Assembly: GCF_036347055.1 (NCBI RefSeq)
Contig: NZ_CP108882.1
Location: 3,299,001 to 3,363,000 of the forward strand
Reading direction: 5' to 3'
DNA: 64,000 bases
Source: Streptomyces sp. NBC_00820
GTDB lineage: Bacteria; Actinomycetota; Actinomycetes; Streptomycetales; Streptomycetaceae
Within the stretch, counting starts at the first letter, position 1, and each line of letters starts with the position of its first letter. Below the pieces are notes generated by a model, which worked only from the letters and a program-made list of their open reading frames with translations, was not told where the DNA came from and ran no database searches. Positions 52,470 to 61,715 of this stretch are shown in pieces. The position numbers were made by a program, and so were the translations under genes.

Positions 52470-53693
52470 TCAGGGGGCCGACGTGCTGTGGGACGGCCGG
52501 GGCGGCGGGTCGTCGTCCGAGGCGGCCCACGCCCCGATGCCGACTGCGGCCACCAGCAGCGCCCCTGCCACGCCGAACGTGATTCTGCGGCGCCGGGCGG
52601 CCGCACGGTGCCGGGCGGAGCCGGGACGGGGCGCTCCCGCGGGACGCGGGACGCGGGCCGTGCCCAGGGCACCGCCCGCCAGCTCGTCCGGCGCCGGCAC
52701 CCGCATCGACGTATGGGTGTCACGGTTGGAGTCCGGCTTGGACCCCTGCACGAGGGACACCGCGCCGCGCCGCCGCGGCAGCTCCGCGGCGGGCGCCGGG
52801 TCCTGTTCCGGCGCGTGCGCCTCCTCGGGGGCCTCCGCGTCCGGCTCGTCCACGTCCAGCGGCGGAATGCCCGCCAGCGTCGGCAGCTGCTCCCGCAGCC
52901 GCGCCGCGAGCTCGGAGGCCCGCAGCCGGGAGGCCGGGGCCTTCGCCAGGCACTGCACGAGCAGCTGCCACAGCTCCTCGGGGATGCCGGGCAGCGGTAC
53001 GACGGTCTCGGTGACGTGCCGCCGCAGCACCGCTCCGGGGTGGCCGCCGCCGAAGGGCGTGAAGCCGGCGAGCAGTTCGTACAGGACCGTGGCCAGGGCG
53101 TAGATGTCCACGGCGGCCCGCGGGGGCAGCCCCTCGACGATCTCGGGGGCGAGATAGTCGGGCGTACCGATGATCTTCGTGACGCGGGTGCGCTTCGGCG
53201 CGTCGATCAGCTTGGCGACGCCGAAGTCGGTGAGCAGCGCGGGATGGGCGCCGCCGGGGCCGAGCGGGCCCCGCATGTCCAGCAGGACGTTCTCGGGCTT
53301 GACGTCCCGGTGCACCACTCCGGCCGCGTGCGCGGCGGCGAGCGCGTCGGCGATGTCGACGACGATCGCCACGGCCGCCTCGGGCGCGAGCCGCCGCTCG
53401 CGATCCAGCCGGGTGCGCAGGTCGGTGCCCCGGACGAGGTCCATGACCAGCGCGAGATCGTTGCCGTCGACCACCAGGTCGCGCACGGTGACGATGTGCG
53501 GGTGTTCCAGACCCAGCAGCGCGGTGCGCTCCTGGACGAAGCGCCCGACGAGCTCCTGGTCGGACGCGAGGTCCTCCCGCAGGATCTTGATCGCGACGGG
53601 GCCGTCCGGCCCCTCGCCCAGCCACACCGTGCCGGCGCTGCCCCGCCCCAGGATCTGGTTCGCGGTGTACCGGCTGCCGATATTCCGTGCCAA
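52470..53693 (-). CDS. pkaB: Serine/threonine protein kinase PkaB
   Basis: 407 residues from TTG 53693, chosen for the AGGAG 5 nt upstream. Hanks kinase domain ~1-265: [12 protein letters not shown], catalytic Lys [25 protein letters not shown], and the [10 protein letters not shown]+1 loop. A Pro/Ala/Arg-rich linker follows, then one membrane helix ([21 protein letters not shown]) and a short outer tail ([16 protein letters not shown]), with no extracellular sensor domain. From memory pkaB lies next to pkaA in S. coelicolor (SCO2973-SCO2974), and this arrangement matches. Confidence 0.92.
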   Translation of the reverse strand: MARNIGSRYTANQILGRGSAGTVWLGEGPDGPVAIKILREDLASDQELVGRFVQERTALLGLEHPHIVTVRDLVVDGNDLALVMDLVRGTDLRTRLDRERRLAPEAAVAIVVDIADALAAAHAAGVVHRDVKPENVLLDMRGPLGPGGAHPALLTDFGVAKLIDAPKRTRVTKIIGTPDYLAPEIVEGLPPRAAVDIYALATVLYELLAGFTPFGGGHPGAVLRRHVTETVVPLPGIPEELWQLLVQCLAKAPASRLRASELAARLREQLPTLAGIPPLDVDEPDAEAPEEAHAPEQDPAPAAELPRRRGAVSLVQGSKPDSNRDTHTSMRVPAPDELAGGALGTARVPRPAGAPRPGSARHRAAARRRRITFGVAGALLVAAVGIGAWAASDDDPPPRPSHSTSAP

Positions 53694-53893
53694 GACTGCT
53701 CCTACAGACGCGTGTTGCCGATGCTGCGTCGCTGCCGGGGCGCACACATCGGCGGCTGTCGCCGAGGGCCCCCGGACCCCGGCCGACGACCGACCAGGAC
53801 TCCCAGCCGACAAAACTACGCGCCCTGTGAGGCAACCTTCACCGCAGAGCGGCAAATCACTCGCCGGATGTCGACAAGTCGCCGACCCAGCGG

Positions 53894-55612
53894 TCAGTTC
53901 GAGCCGTCGGAGGAGTTGCTCAGGCCCTTGACCCAGTCACTCAACTGACCGGCCCAGTCGCTCAGTTGGCTCCAGTAACCCTCACCCTTGCCGACCCAGG
54001 TGTGCAGCGGGGTCAGGTCCCAGATGAGCCAGCTCGCGACGACCAGGATGACGATCGTGAACAGGCAGCCCTTCAGGCAGCCGAGCCCGGGGATCTTCAT
54101 CGGATTGGCGCTGCGCTGCCTCGGCTCCCGGGGCTCGCGCGCGGGCCGCTGCGGCTGCTGGGGCGGCGCGTACTGCTGGGGCTGCTGCGGCGGGGCGTAC
54201 TGCTGGGGCTGCTGGGACTGGCGCTGCTGGCGGCCGTACCCGGCGGGCGGCCGCTGCTGGGGCTGCTGCGGGCGGGCCTGCGGAGCCGGCTGCGCCTGCC
54301 GCTGCGGGCGGGCGACCTGCCGCTGGGGGCGGTGGCGCAGCGGGTCCTCGCCCGGGTCGAGGTACTGGACCTGCGTCTGGTCGTTGCGGTCGCGGGCGGC
54401 GCGCAGCTGGGTCTGCCACGGGTGCGGCTGCTCGGGCTGCTGGCCCTGCTGGCCCTGCTGCCCCTGCCATCCCTGCGGCGCCGGCGGCACCGGCGGCATG
54501 ACGGCGGTCGGGTCCGCGGCGCCGGCGCCGGTGTTCGGCAGCATCGCGGTCGGGTCCGCCGCGCCGGCGGGTCCGGAGGTGTGCGGCAGGAAGCTGGTCA
54601 CCGCGTTCGGGTCGTGGGCGCCGTACGCCCCCTGCGGCCCGTTCACGGGCAGTACCTGCGTGGGGTCGGCGGCGCCGGGGACGCCCGGGACGGCGGCCGG
54701 GGCCGGGTCGGGGGCGAGCAGGGCGCCGACGCCCTCGGCGGCCGCGATCTGGGCGGCGTTCGCGTGCACGCCGACGCCCTCGGCGACCACGCGCAGGGCG
54801 CGCGCGAGGTTCTCCGCGCTGGGCCGCTCCCCGGGGTTCTTGCGCAGGCAGCGCTCTATGACCGTCCACAGCGGGTCGGGGACGGTGGAGGGGCGGCGCG
54901 GTTCGGCGCTCAGGTGCTGGTGCAGCACCTCGAGGGCGGTGGCGCCGGCGAACGGCGGGCGGCCGGTGACCAGTTCGTACAGCAGGATGCCGGCGCCGTA
55001 GATGTCGACGGCGGAGGTCTGCGGGCGGCCCTCGGCGGACTCGGGCGCGACGTAGGCGGGGGTGCCCACGAACTCCTGGGTGCGGGTCAGGCCCGGGGAG
55101 TCGGCGAGGCGGGCGATGCCGAAGTCGGTCAGCAGCGGGTGCATCCGGCCGTCGTACTGCGTGAGCAGCACGTTGGCGGGCTTCAGGTCGCGGTGGACGA
55201 CGCCGTCGGCGTGGCTCGCGGCGAGCGCGTCGGCGACCTGGGCGGTGAGCAGGGCCGCGGCGACCGGGGTGAAGGGGCCGTTCTCGCGCAGGTAGCGGTG
55301 CAGGTCGGGGCCCTCGACGAGGTCCATGACCAGCGCCAGTAGATCGCCCTCGACGACCAGGTCGCGGACCCGGACGATGTTGGGGTGGGTGAGCCGCAGC
55401 AGGACGGAGCGCTCGCGCAGGAAGCGCATCACGATGTCCGGGTCGCTCGCCAGCTCCTCCTTGAGGACCTTGATCGCGACCGTCTCGCCGGGCTGGCCGG
55501 CCACGGCCGCCTCGGCTCCCGCCGTCTCGCGCTGGCGGGCACGCCAGACGGTGCCCGTGGCGCCGCGTCCGAGCGGCTCCTCGAGCAGGTACTTGCTGCC
55601 GACTGGCCGCAC
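53894..55612 (-). CDS. pkaA: Serine/threonine protein kinase PkaA
   Basis: 572 residues from GTG 55612 with AGGGAG. Hanks kinase domain ~1-275: GRGATGTVWRAR, VAIKVL, HRDLKPANVLL, TDFGIARL, GTPAYVAPES. Then a ~210-residue region rich in Pro/Gln/Ala with QQPQQYAPPQQPQQ repeats, a membrane helix near the C-terminus (CLFTIVILVVASWLIWDL) and a short extracytoplasmic part (LSDWAGQLSDWVKGLSNSS). It autophosphorylates on Thr/Ser; roles in development are proposed. Divergent from an FHA protein across 362 bp, giving a possible kinase/phospho-reader pair. Confidence 0.92.
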   Translation of the reverse strand: MRPVGSKYLLEEPLGRGATGTVWRARQRETAGAEAAVAGQPGETVAIKVLKEELASDPDIVMRFLRERSVLLRLTHPNIVRVRDLVVEGDLLALVMDLVEGPDLHRYLRENGPFTPVAAALLTAQVADALAASHADGVVHRDLKPANVLLTQYDGRMHPLLTDFGIARLADSPGLTRTQEFVGTPAYVAPESAEGRPQTSAVDIYGAGILLYELVTGRPPFAGATALEVLHQHLSAEPRRPSTVPDPLWTVIERCLRKNPGERPSAENLARALRVVAEGVGVHANAAQIAAAEGVGALLAPDPAPAAVPGVPGAADPTQVLPVNGPQGAYGAHDPNAVTSFLPHTSGPAGAADPTAMLPNTGAGAADPTAVMPPVPPAPQGWQGQQGQQGQQPEQPHPWQTQLRAARDRNDQTQVQYLDPGEDPLRHRPQRQVARPQRQAQPAPQARPQQPQQRPPAGYGRQQRQSQQPQQYAPPQQPQQYAPPQQPQRPAREPREPRQRSANPMKIPGLGCLKGCLFTIVILVVASWLIWDLTPLHTWVGKGEGYWSQLSDWAGQLSDWVKGLSNSSDGSN

Positions 55613-55974
55613 ACGTGCTCCCTGCTGCTTCGTGGCTGCTTGCTTGGCTGCTCGCTCGCCTGTCTCCGGGTGTTCCGATCCACTGTAGTGCCGCCCCCCA
55701 CGGCAGTACGTAGACGTTCCCGTCCATGTTCGAAGGAAAGACGCTCGCCTCGGTCGCCTGGTTGCCGGTTCCCGGACGTGACCGATCTCAACTGATCACC
55801 GTCGCGGCACTGGTCAGGCACTTTTGGGGGCAGAGCCGACCAATCAAGATCACTTGGTGCCCGGCCGGGGGCGGACTGTCGGTGACAGGTGCGAGGATGC
55901 GTCCAGTACTGGCCGACGTGCTCGGGGTGGGGTGGGGCAAGTCCGCGCCCGCGCAGAAGGGACCGCTGACGGCG
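55613..55974. other. Intergenic region pkaA / FHA-FtsK-like gene
   Basis: 362 bp with divergent promoters. An in-frame ATG at 55726 would add 83 residues to the FHA protein, but that segment lacks domain character. An imperfect inverted repeat TAGTGCCG-N7-CGGCAGTA near 55687-55709 could be an operator. Nothing else recognised. Confidence 0.45.
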
Positions 55975-58900
55975 ATGCAGATCCGGCTGACCGTCGTAGA
56001 TCCGCTGGGACCTTCCCCGCAGCGAGGCCGCGCCGCGAGCCGTGACGTGCTGGTCACCGCGCCCGTGGGCACGGACCTGGCCGCGGTGGCGTCGGCGCTG
56101 GCCGCGGCGGTCACCGGGGAGGGCGGCGCGGGCCGGGATTCCGGTGGCGCGCCGGTGGTCCTGTACGCGGGCACGGAGCGGCTGGACGCCAGGCGCCGCA
56201 CCCTGGGCGAGCCCCCGCTGGTCGACGGCGCGGTGCTGTCGCTGGGCGCCCCGGCGGCCCTCGAACCGCATCCCGAGCTGGACGACGCCCCGACCCAGCT
56301 GCACGTGATCGCCGGCCCGGACGCCGGCGGGGTCCACCTGCTGCACGGCGGCCGCATCACCGTCGGCCGCTCCGCCGACGCCGACGTACCCCTGGACGAC
56401 CTCGACGTCTCCCGCCTCCACTGCGCCGTCACCGTCGCCCCCGACGGCCACGTCACCGTCACCGACCTCGGCTCCACCAACGGCACGACCCTCGACGGCA
56501 CCCGCGTCACCGACCGGCCCCTGCGCTTCCCGCCGGGCGCCCTGCTGAGGATCGGCGAATCCGCCCTGCGTGTGACGCCGTCCGGGGGACCCGCGGCCCG
56601 GGTGCGGACGGTGCCGGACGGAGAGGGGTACGTGCGCGTGCCTCTCGGCGTCGAGGGTGCCGGGGACGCGGGCGTCCCGGGGACGGCCGCAGGACCCGGC
56701 GGCGACAGTGCGCCGGGCGCGGCGAACCCGGCCGCGTACGCGCGCGCGGGCCGCGTGGACTCCGCCCCGGACACGGCGTACGGCGCGCGCGCCGGCTCCG
56801 CTCCTGCGGCGGCCTCCGGCTCCCTCGACGGGCCGACCCACCACGCGTACGGCACCGGCGCCTGGGGCCCCGCGGACGCGGGGGCCCACGAACACCGGCG
56901 CGGGGAGCGGCCGGCGGTACCCGGCCAGGCCGGGGCACCGGGGATCGAGAGCCACGGCCCGGGCGCGGGCTCGCCCGGCCGGGCCGCCGGCACCGGGGCG
57001 GGCACGGCTTCCGCCGACCGGACCACGAGCGGCTACGGCGCCGGTGAGCCGGGGGGCGGCCCCTGGGCGGCCGGGGACCGCGGTCCGGCCGCGGCCGCCG
57101 GAGCGCGGCTCTACGACAGGCGCGGTCAGGGCTCCGCCGGCAGGAGCGCGGACGCGGGGCACCCCGCGCCCGGCACGCCCGGCACGCCCGACGACGGCGC
57201 GTGGCCGCGTGCCGCGGCGGCCTCCGGTACCGGCACCGGGCACGCGGACGCGGGCCTCCCCCACGCGCCCCACGCGCCCCGCACGCCCGACGACGAGGCC
57301 TGGGGCCGCGGAACTCCCGGCCCGGCCGGCCAGGTCACCGGCAGAAACCCCACGGACGCGGACCTCTACGGGACCGGCACGTCCGGCGCTGCGGCGCGGC
57401 CGTACCGGGTGCCCGGCTCCGACTCCGGTTCCGCTTCCGCTTCCGCTTCCGGCGGGTACCCGGAGGCCGGCCGCCCCGGATCCCGTGGCCTCGACGGCGG
57501 GGCGTGGTCCGCCCACGACACCCACGCGGGGCGCCAGGGCGTAGGCGGCGATGGCGGGACGGCCGAGGGCGGACACCCCGGTACGACGACTCACGACGCG
57601 CTGCCGGACGAGGGCACGCGCGCGGGCGGCCGCAAGGGCACGCCCGTCCGGGGCACCGACGTTCCCCCGGGCGCCCGGCGCCGGGGCGGCCTCGGGGCAT
57701 GGGCGCGCAGGCTGGCCGGCGGGCGCGCCGGGCAGCCCCCGGCCGGCCCGGACGCGTACGCCGAGACCGCCAAAACGCCCGGTACCCCGGCGCCCGGGGT
57801 GCCGCAGCGGCCCGACACCTGGCCGGATCCCGCCGCACTGCTGCTGACGGCACTGGGGCCGGGCCCCCGGCTGTGGGAGCGCGGTCAGGGCCACCCGGAG
57901 GCGCTGACCGTACGGCTCGGCACCGCCGACCGGACCGCGCCGGACGGCTCCGGACCGTTGCCCGCGGTGCCGGTGACCGCCGCGCTGCGCGAGGCCGGGG
58001 CACTGGGCCTGGCCGGTCCGCGCCCCCGGCTGTCGGGGCTGGCCCGCGCGGTGCTGGCCCAGCTCGCCGCGCTGCACTCCCCCGACCTGCTGGAGATCGT
58101 GCTGATCAGCGCGGACCGTTCCCGCCCGGTCGAGGAGCGCACGGCCGAGTGGTCCTGGCTGGGCTGGCTCCCGCACGTCCGTCCCGGACGTGGCCAGGAC
58201 TGCCGCCTGCTGCTGGCCTACGACCGCGAACAGGCGGCGGCACGCGTGGAGGAGCTCCTGCGCCGGGTGGAGGACCACGCGGCGGCGGGCCTCGGCGCGG
58301 CCCGGCCGTCCCCGGCGCGGACGGCCCCGGTCTCCCGTTCCCCTTACGCGTCCCCTTCTTCTTCGCCTGCCTCGGGTTCCTCTTCGCCGGCCTCGGGTTC
58401 TTCCCGCTCCGCCGAGTCCTTCCCCGGTCCCGTGACCGCCGCGCACCGCCCGTCCTGGGTCAGGGAGGGTGCCGAGCCGAGCGGCATCGGCGGTTTCCCG
58501 GGGCCGTACACCGTCGTCGTCCTGGACGGCGACCCGGGCGGGGCCGGGCTGCGGGAAGCCCTCGCGCGGCTGGCCGTGGCGGGGCCCCGGGCCGGTGTCC
58601 ACGTCGTGTGCCTCGCCGAGACCACGGCCACCCTGCCCACTCCGGCCCCCTCCGCCGCTTCCCCCGCCGCCTCCGGCGCCTCCCCGGCGCCCCCGTCGGC
58701 GTCCGCTTCCCCCGACCCGTCGGTGACGGAGGCGTACGAGGCGGCCTGCGCGGTCACGCCGACCTTCCGGCACTGCGGTGCCGTGGCGCTGCTCGGCGGG
58801 GACGTCGCGAGCGTGCTGCACCTGATGCGGGTGGCGCCGACCGGTCCCGTCGGCACGGGCACGCTCGCCGCCGTGGACGCCGTCTCCGCCGCCTGGGCGG

Positions 58901-60141
58901 AGCGGTTCGCGCGGGCACTGGCACCGCTGCGCCCGGACGGTCCCGGCGAGCGGCACGCGCGCGCGACCGTGCCTCTGCCCCTGTCGGCGCGGCTGCTGGA
59001 GGAACTGGGGCTGGCCCGGGCCACCCCGGCGTCGCTGATGGCCCGCTGGGCGGACGCGGCCGACGACACGGAGTCGCTGGGCGGCCGGGCCCGGACGGTG
59101 CTCGGTGCCGGGGCGCGTGGCCCGCTCACCGCCGACCTGGTGGCCGACGGCCCGCACCTGCTGATCGAGGGACCGGCCGGCAGCGGCCGTACCGAACTGC
59201 TGCGGGCCCTGGTCGCCTCGCTGGCCGCCGCCGAACGGCCCGACCGGCTGAGCATCGTGCTGATCGACGGCCGGGACGGCGTCGGCACGGGCGCGGGGCG
59301 CGGCGAGGGGCTGCGCGTCTGCACGGACATCCCCCATGTGACGACGCATCTCATCGCCAACGACCCGGTCCGCATGCGGGAGTTCGCGCAGTCCCTGAGC
59401 GCCGAGCTGAAGCGGCGGACCGAGCTGGTGGGCCTCACGGACTTCGCCCAGTGGCACGCCGGACGCGAGGTGTCGGGCCGTATCGTCGCGCAGCGCTCCC
59501 CGGGCGGACGCCCGGCCGTGCCGGGGTCGGCGTCCGGGGGCGGGAACGGCGACATAGACGCGCCGCCGAGCTCCACGCTGCGGCTGCGGCCGCGTGCCGC
59601 CGCCCGGCAGCACACCGAGGCGGCGCCGCCGCTGCCCCGGCTCGTGGTGGTCGTGGACGACCTGGACGCGCTGGTCTCGCCCGCGCTGGGCTCGACGGGC
59701 CGGCCCGCCGCCGGTTCGGTGATGCGCGCGCTGGAGGCGGTGGCCCGGGAGGGCGAGCGGCTCGGTGTGCACCTGGTGGCGGCGGCCGGGACGGGCGGTC
59801 GTACGGCGGAGACGGAACCGGCCCGGCAGGCCACCTTGCGGGTGACGCTCGACGCGCCGTCCCCGGGTCCGGAGGAACCGGCGCCGGGGCGGGGCGTGCT
59901 GACGCACCCGGACGGGCGGACCGTGGGCTTCCAGGGCGGCCGGGTGACGGGCCGTATCCCGCGCACCGCGACCCAGCGGCCCACCGTGCTCGCGCTGGAG
60001 TGGGAGCGGACGGGCGACCCGCCGGCCCGCCGGCCGGTGCGGGAGCTGGGCAACGGCCCCACCGACCTGGCGCTGCTGGCGAGCGCGGTGCAGCGGGCGG
60101 CCCGGGAGGTGTCGGCGGCGGAGGTGCCCTCTCTGCTCTGA
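55975..60141 (+). CDS. FHA domain - FtsK/EssC-like ATPase protein with degenerate Walker A
   Basis: 1388 residues from ATG 55975. Residues ~1-95 resemble the ubiquitin-like/EssC N-terminal fold; an FHA domain follows (~107-200: GRSADAD with Arg132, SRLHC at 146-150, STNGT with Asn169), which binds phospho-Thr. Residues ~205-570 are low-complexity. The C-terminal half holds FtsK/EssC-type modules: PDPAALLLTALGPGPRLWERG, TAEWSWLGWLPHVRPG, and an ATPase at 1050-1360 with Walker A GPAGSGRT (1066-1073) where the invariant Lys is Arg1072, and Walker B VVVVDDLDAL (1224-1233). No membrane helices or ESX substrates are nearby. Probably a cytosolic signalling or scaffold relative of type VII secretion ATPases. 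Confidence 0.85.
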   Translation: MQIRLTVVDPLGPSPQRGRAASRDVLVTAPVGTDLAAVASALAAAVTGEGGAGRDSGGAPVVLYAGTERLDARRRTLGEPPLVDGAVLSLGAPAALEPHPELDDAPTQLHVIAGPDAGGVHLLHGGRITVGRSADADVPLDDLDVSRLHCAVTVAPDGHVTVTDLGSTNGTTLDGTRVTDRPLRFPPGALLRIGESALRVTPSGGPAARVRTVPDGEGYVRVPLGVEGAGDAGVPGTAAGPGGDSAPGAANPAAYARAGRVDSAPDTAYGARAGSAPAAASGSLDGPTHHAYGTGAWGPADAGAHEHRRGERPAVPGQAGAPGIESHGPGAGSPGRAAGTGAGTASADRTTSGYGAGEPGGGPWAAGDRGPAAAAGARLYDRRGQGSAGRSADAGHPAPGTPGTPDDGAWPRAAAASGTGTGHADAGLPHAPHAPRTPDDEAWGRGTPGPAGQVTGRNPTDADLYGTGTSGAAARPYRVPGSDSGSASASASGGYPEAGRPGSRGLDGGAWSAHDTHAGRQGVGGDGGTAEGGHPGTTTHDALPDEGTRAGGRKGTPVRGTDVPPGARRRGGLGAWARRLAGGRAGQPPAGPDAYAETAKTPGTPAPGVPQRPDTWPDPAALLLTALGPGPRLWERGQGHPEALTVRLGTADRTAPDGSGPLPAVPVTAALREAGALGLAGPRPRLSGLARAVLAQLAALHSPDLLEIVLISADRSRPVEERTAEWSWLGWLPHVRPGRGQDCRLLLAYDREQAAARVEELLRRVEDHAAAGLGAARPSPARTAPVSRSPYASPSSSPASGSSSPASGSSRSAESFPGPVTAAHRPSWVREGAEPSGIGGFPGPYTVVVLDGDPGGAGLREALARLAVAGPRAGVHVVCLAETTATLPTPAPSAASPAASGASPAPPSASASPDPSVTEAYEAACAVTPTFRHCGAVALLGGDVASVLHLMRVAPTGPVGTGTLAAVDAVSAAWAERFARALAPLRPDGPGERHARATVPLPLSARLLEELGLARATPASLMARWADAADDTESLGGRARTVLGAGARGPLTADLVADGPHLLIEGPAGSGRTELLRALVASLAAAERPDRLSIVLIDGRDGVGTGAGRGEGLRVCTDIPHVTTHLIANDPVRMREFAQSLSAELKRRTELVGLTDFAQWHAGREVSGRIVAQRSPGGRPAVPGSASGGGNGDIDAPPSSTLRLRPRAAARQHTEAAPPLPRLVVVVDDLDALVSPALGSTGRPAAGSVMRALEAVAREGERLGVHLVAAAGTGGRTAETEPARQATLRVTLDAPSPGPEEPAPGRGVLTHPDGRTVGFQGGRVTGRIPRTATQRPTVLALEWERTGDPPARRPVRELGNGPTDLALLASAVQRAAREVSAAEVPSLL

Positions 60142-60331
60142 TCGACTCCCCGCTCCCCCGGCCGCTCCGGTTTTCTCCGGCATCGGCACGCATACACCCC
60201 CGATCACGAGCCGGTCACGATGACCCCCGGGACGGGGCAGGCACTCTTGCCGCCCTCGCGGGGCCCGGCGTACACCGGAGCGCACGGGACAGTGTTCTGA
60301 CGTTCAACGGAGAACGAAGAACGGGGAAGTG

Positions 60332-61708
60332 ATGCGCCGCAAGAGCAGCACCATCCGGACAGACAGGGCCGTCGCCACACTCGCCGCTCTGCTGGCGGGA
60401 GCCCTCGCGCTCACCGCCTGCTCGGGCGGTGACGACAAGAAGGACAACGGGGAGAAGGACGGCGGGACCGGCGGCTCCTCCGTCTCCCTGCCGAAGCTGG
60501 ACGGCGCCCGCCTGGAGGTCGCCGCCGTCTGGACGGGTACCGAGCAGAAGAACTTCAAGCAGGTCCTCGCGGAGTTCGAGAGGCGCACCGGCGCGAAGGT
60601 GACGTTCGTGCCCGCGCAGGACCCGATCATCAACTTCCTCGGCTCGAAGGTCGCGGGCGGCCAGCCGCCGGACGTGGCGCTGCTGCCGCAGCCGGGCGCG
60701 ATCCGGCAGGCCGTGGAGAAGAACTGGGCCAAGCCGCTCGGCGCCGAGGCGGTCAAGGAGCTGGGGAAGAACTACTCCCAGGGCTGGCAGGACATCGGCA
60801 AGGTCGACGGCAAGAGTTACGGCGTCTACTACAAGGCCGCCAACAAGTCGCTGATCTGGTACAACGCCAAGGTCTTCGAGAACGCGGGCGCCAAGGAGCC
60901 GAAGTCCTGGCCGGAGCTGTTGAGCACCGCGCAGGCGGTGTACGACTCCGGGGTCACCCCGTTCTCGGTGGGCGGTGCCGACGGCTGGACGCTGACGGAC
61001 TGGTTCGAGAACGTCTATCTGTCCCAGGCCGGCCCGGACAAGTACGACCAGCTCGCGCAGCACAAGCTCAAGTGGACCGATCCGTCGGTGAAGCAGGCCC
61101 TGACCACGCTGGCCCGGATCTGGGGCAAGAAGGACTACGTGGCGGGCGGCGCGGACGGCGCCCTGCAGACCGAGTTCCCGAACTCCGTGACGCAGACCTT
61201 CACCGGTGGCGACCAGCCGAAGGCGGCCATGGTCTACGAGGGCGACTTCGCACAGGTCAACATCGGTGACACCAAGGCGAAGGTGGGCACGGACGCGAAG
61301 GTGTTCCCGTTCCCGGCGGTGGGTGCGAACGCGCCCGTCGTCTCCGGCGGTGACGCGGCGGTGATCCTGAAGGACTCCAAGGCGGCGCAGGCGCTGGTCA
61401 CCTTCCTCGCCTCCCCGGACGCGGCGACCGTCCAGGCGAAACTGGGCGGCTATCTCTCGCCGAACAAGAACGTGCCGGTGTCGGCGTATCCGAACGAGGT
61501 GCAGCGGACGATCGCCAAGGCCCTGGTCGCGTCCGGCGACGACTTCCGCTTCGACATGTCCGACCAGGCCCCGCAGGCCTTCGGCGGCACCCCGGGCAAG
61601 GGCGAGTGGAAGGACCTCCAGGACTTCCTGAAGAACCCGAAGGACGTGGCGGGCGCCCAGGAGAAGCTGGAGAAGGACGCGGCGGCCGCGTACGGAAGCG
61701 GGAGCTGA
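60332..61708 (+). CDS. ABC transporter solute-binding lipoprotein (CUT1 type)
   Basis: 458 residues; ATG 60332 preferred, a GTG directly before is possible. Signal peptide with lipobox LTACSGG, so the mature protein is lipidated at the Cys and held outside the cell. Type I periplasmic-binding fold of sugar transporters (EVAAVWTGTEQKNFKQVLAEFERRTGAKVTFVP, FLGSKVAGGQPPDVALLPQ, LIWYNAKVFENAG). It feeds the two permeases that follow by 7 bp and a repeat. Sugar or oligosaccharide is likely but unknown; the ATPase is not in the window and may be shared (MsiK type). Confidence 0.9.
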   Translation: MRRKSSTIRTDRAVATLAALLAGALALTACSGGDDKKDNGEKDGGTGGSSVSLPKLDGARLEVAAVWTGTEQKNFKQVLAEFERRTGAKVTFVPAQDPIINFLGSKVAGGQPPDVALLPQPGAIRQAVEKNWAKPLGAEAVKELGKNYSQGWQDIGKVDGKSYGVYYKAANKSLIWYNAKVFENAGAKEPKSWPELLSTAQAVYDSGVTPFSVGGADGWTLTDWFENVYLSQAGPDKYDQLAQHKLKWTDPSVKQALTTLARIWGKKDYVAGGADGALQTEFPNSVTQTFTGGDQPKAAMVYEGDFAQVNIGDTKAKVGTDAKVFPFPAVGANAPVVSGGDAAVILKDSKAAQALVTFLASPDAATVQAKLGGYLSPNKNVPVSAYPNEVQRTIAKALVASGDDFRFDMSDQAPQAFGGTPGKGEWKDLQDFLKNPKDVAGAQEKLEKDAAAAYGSGS

Positions 61709-61715
61709 TCCGGCC

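Noticed and set aside
51208..52530. Possible programmed +1 frameshift in prfB
   Set aside because: The frame from GTG 52314 is continuous through the N-terminal region with no in-frame TGA near codon 26, so no frameshift is needed.
55726..55974. Upstream start for the FHA protein at 55726
   Set aside because: The added 83 residues show no domain; the ubiquitin-like N-terminal fold begins exactly at MQIRLTVVDP (55975).
55429..60285. A very long antisense frame (over 1600 codons) opposite the FHA-FtsK gene
   Set aside because: It is the reverse shadow of a GC-rich gene: low-complexity Arg/Gly/Ala product with no domains, while the sense strand has clear FHA and FtsK motifs.
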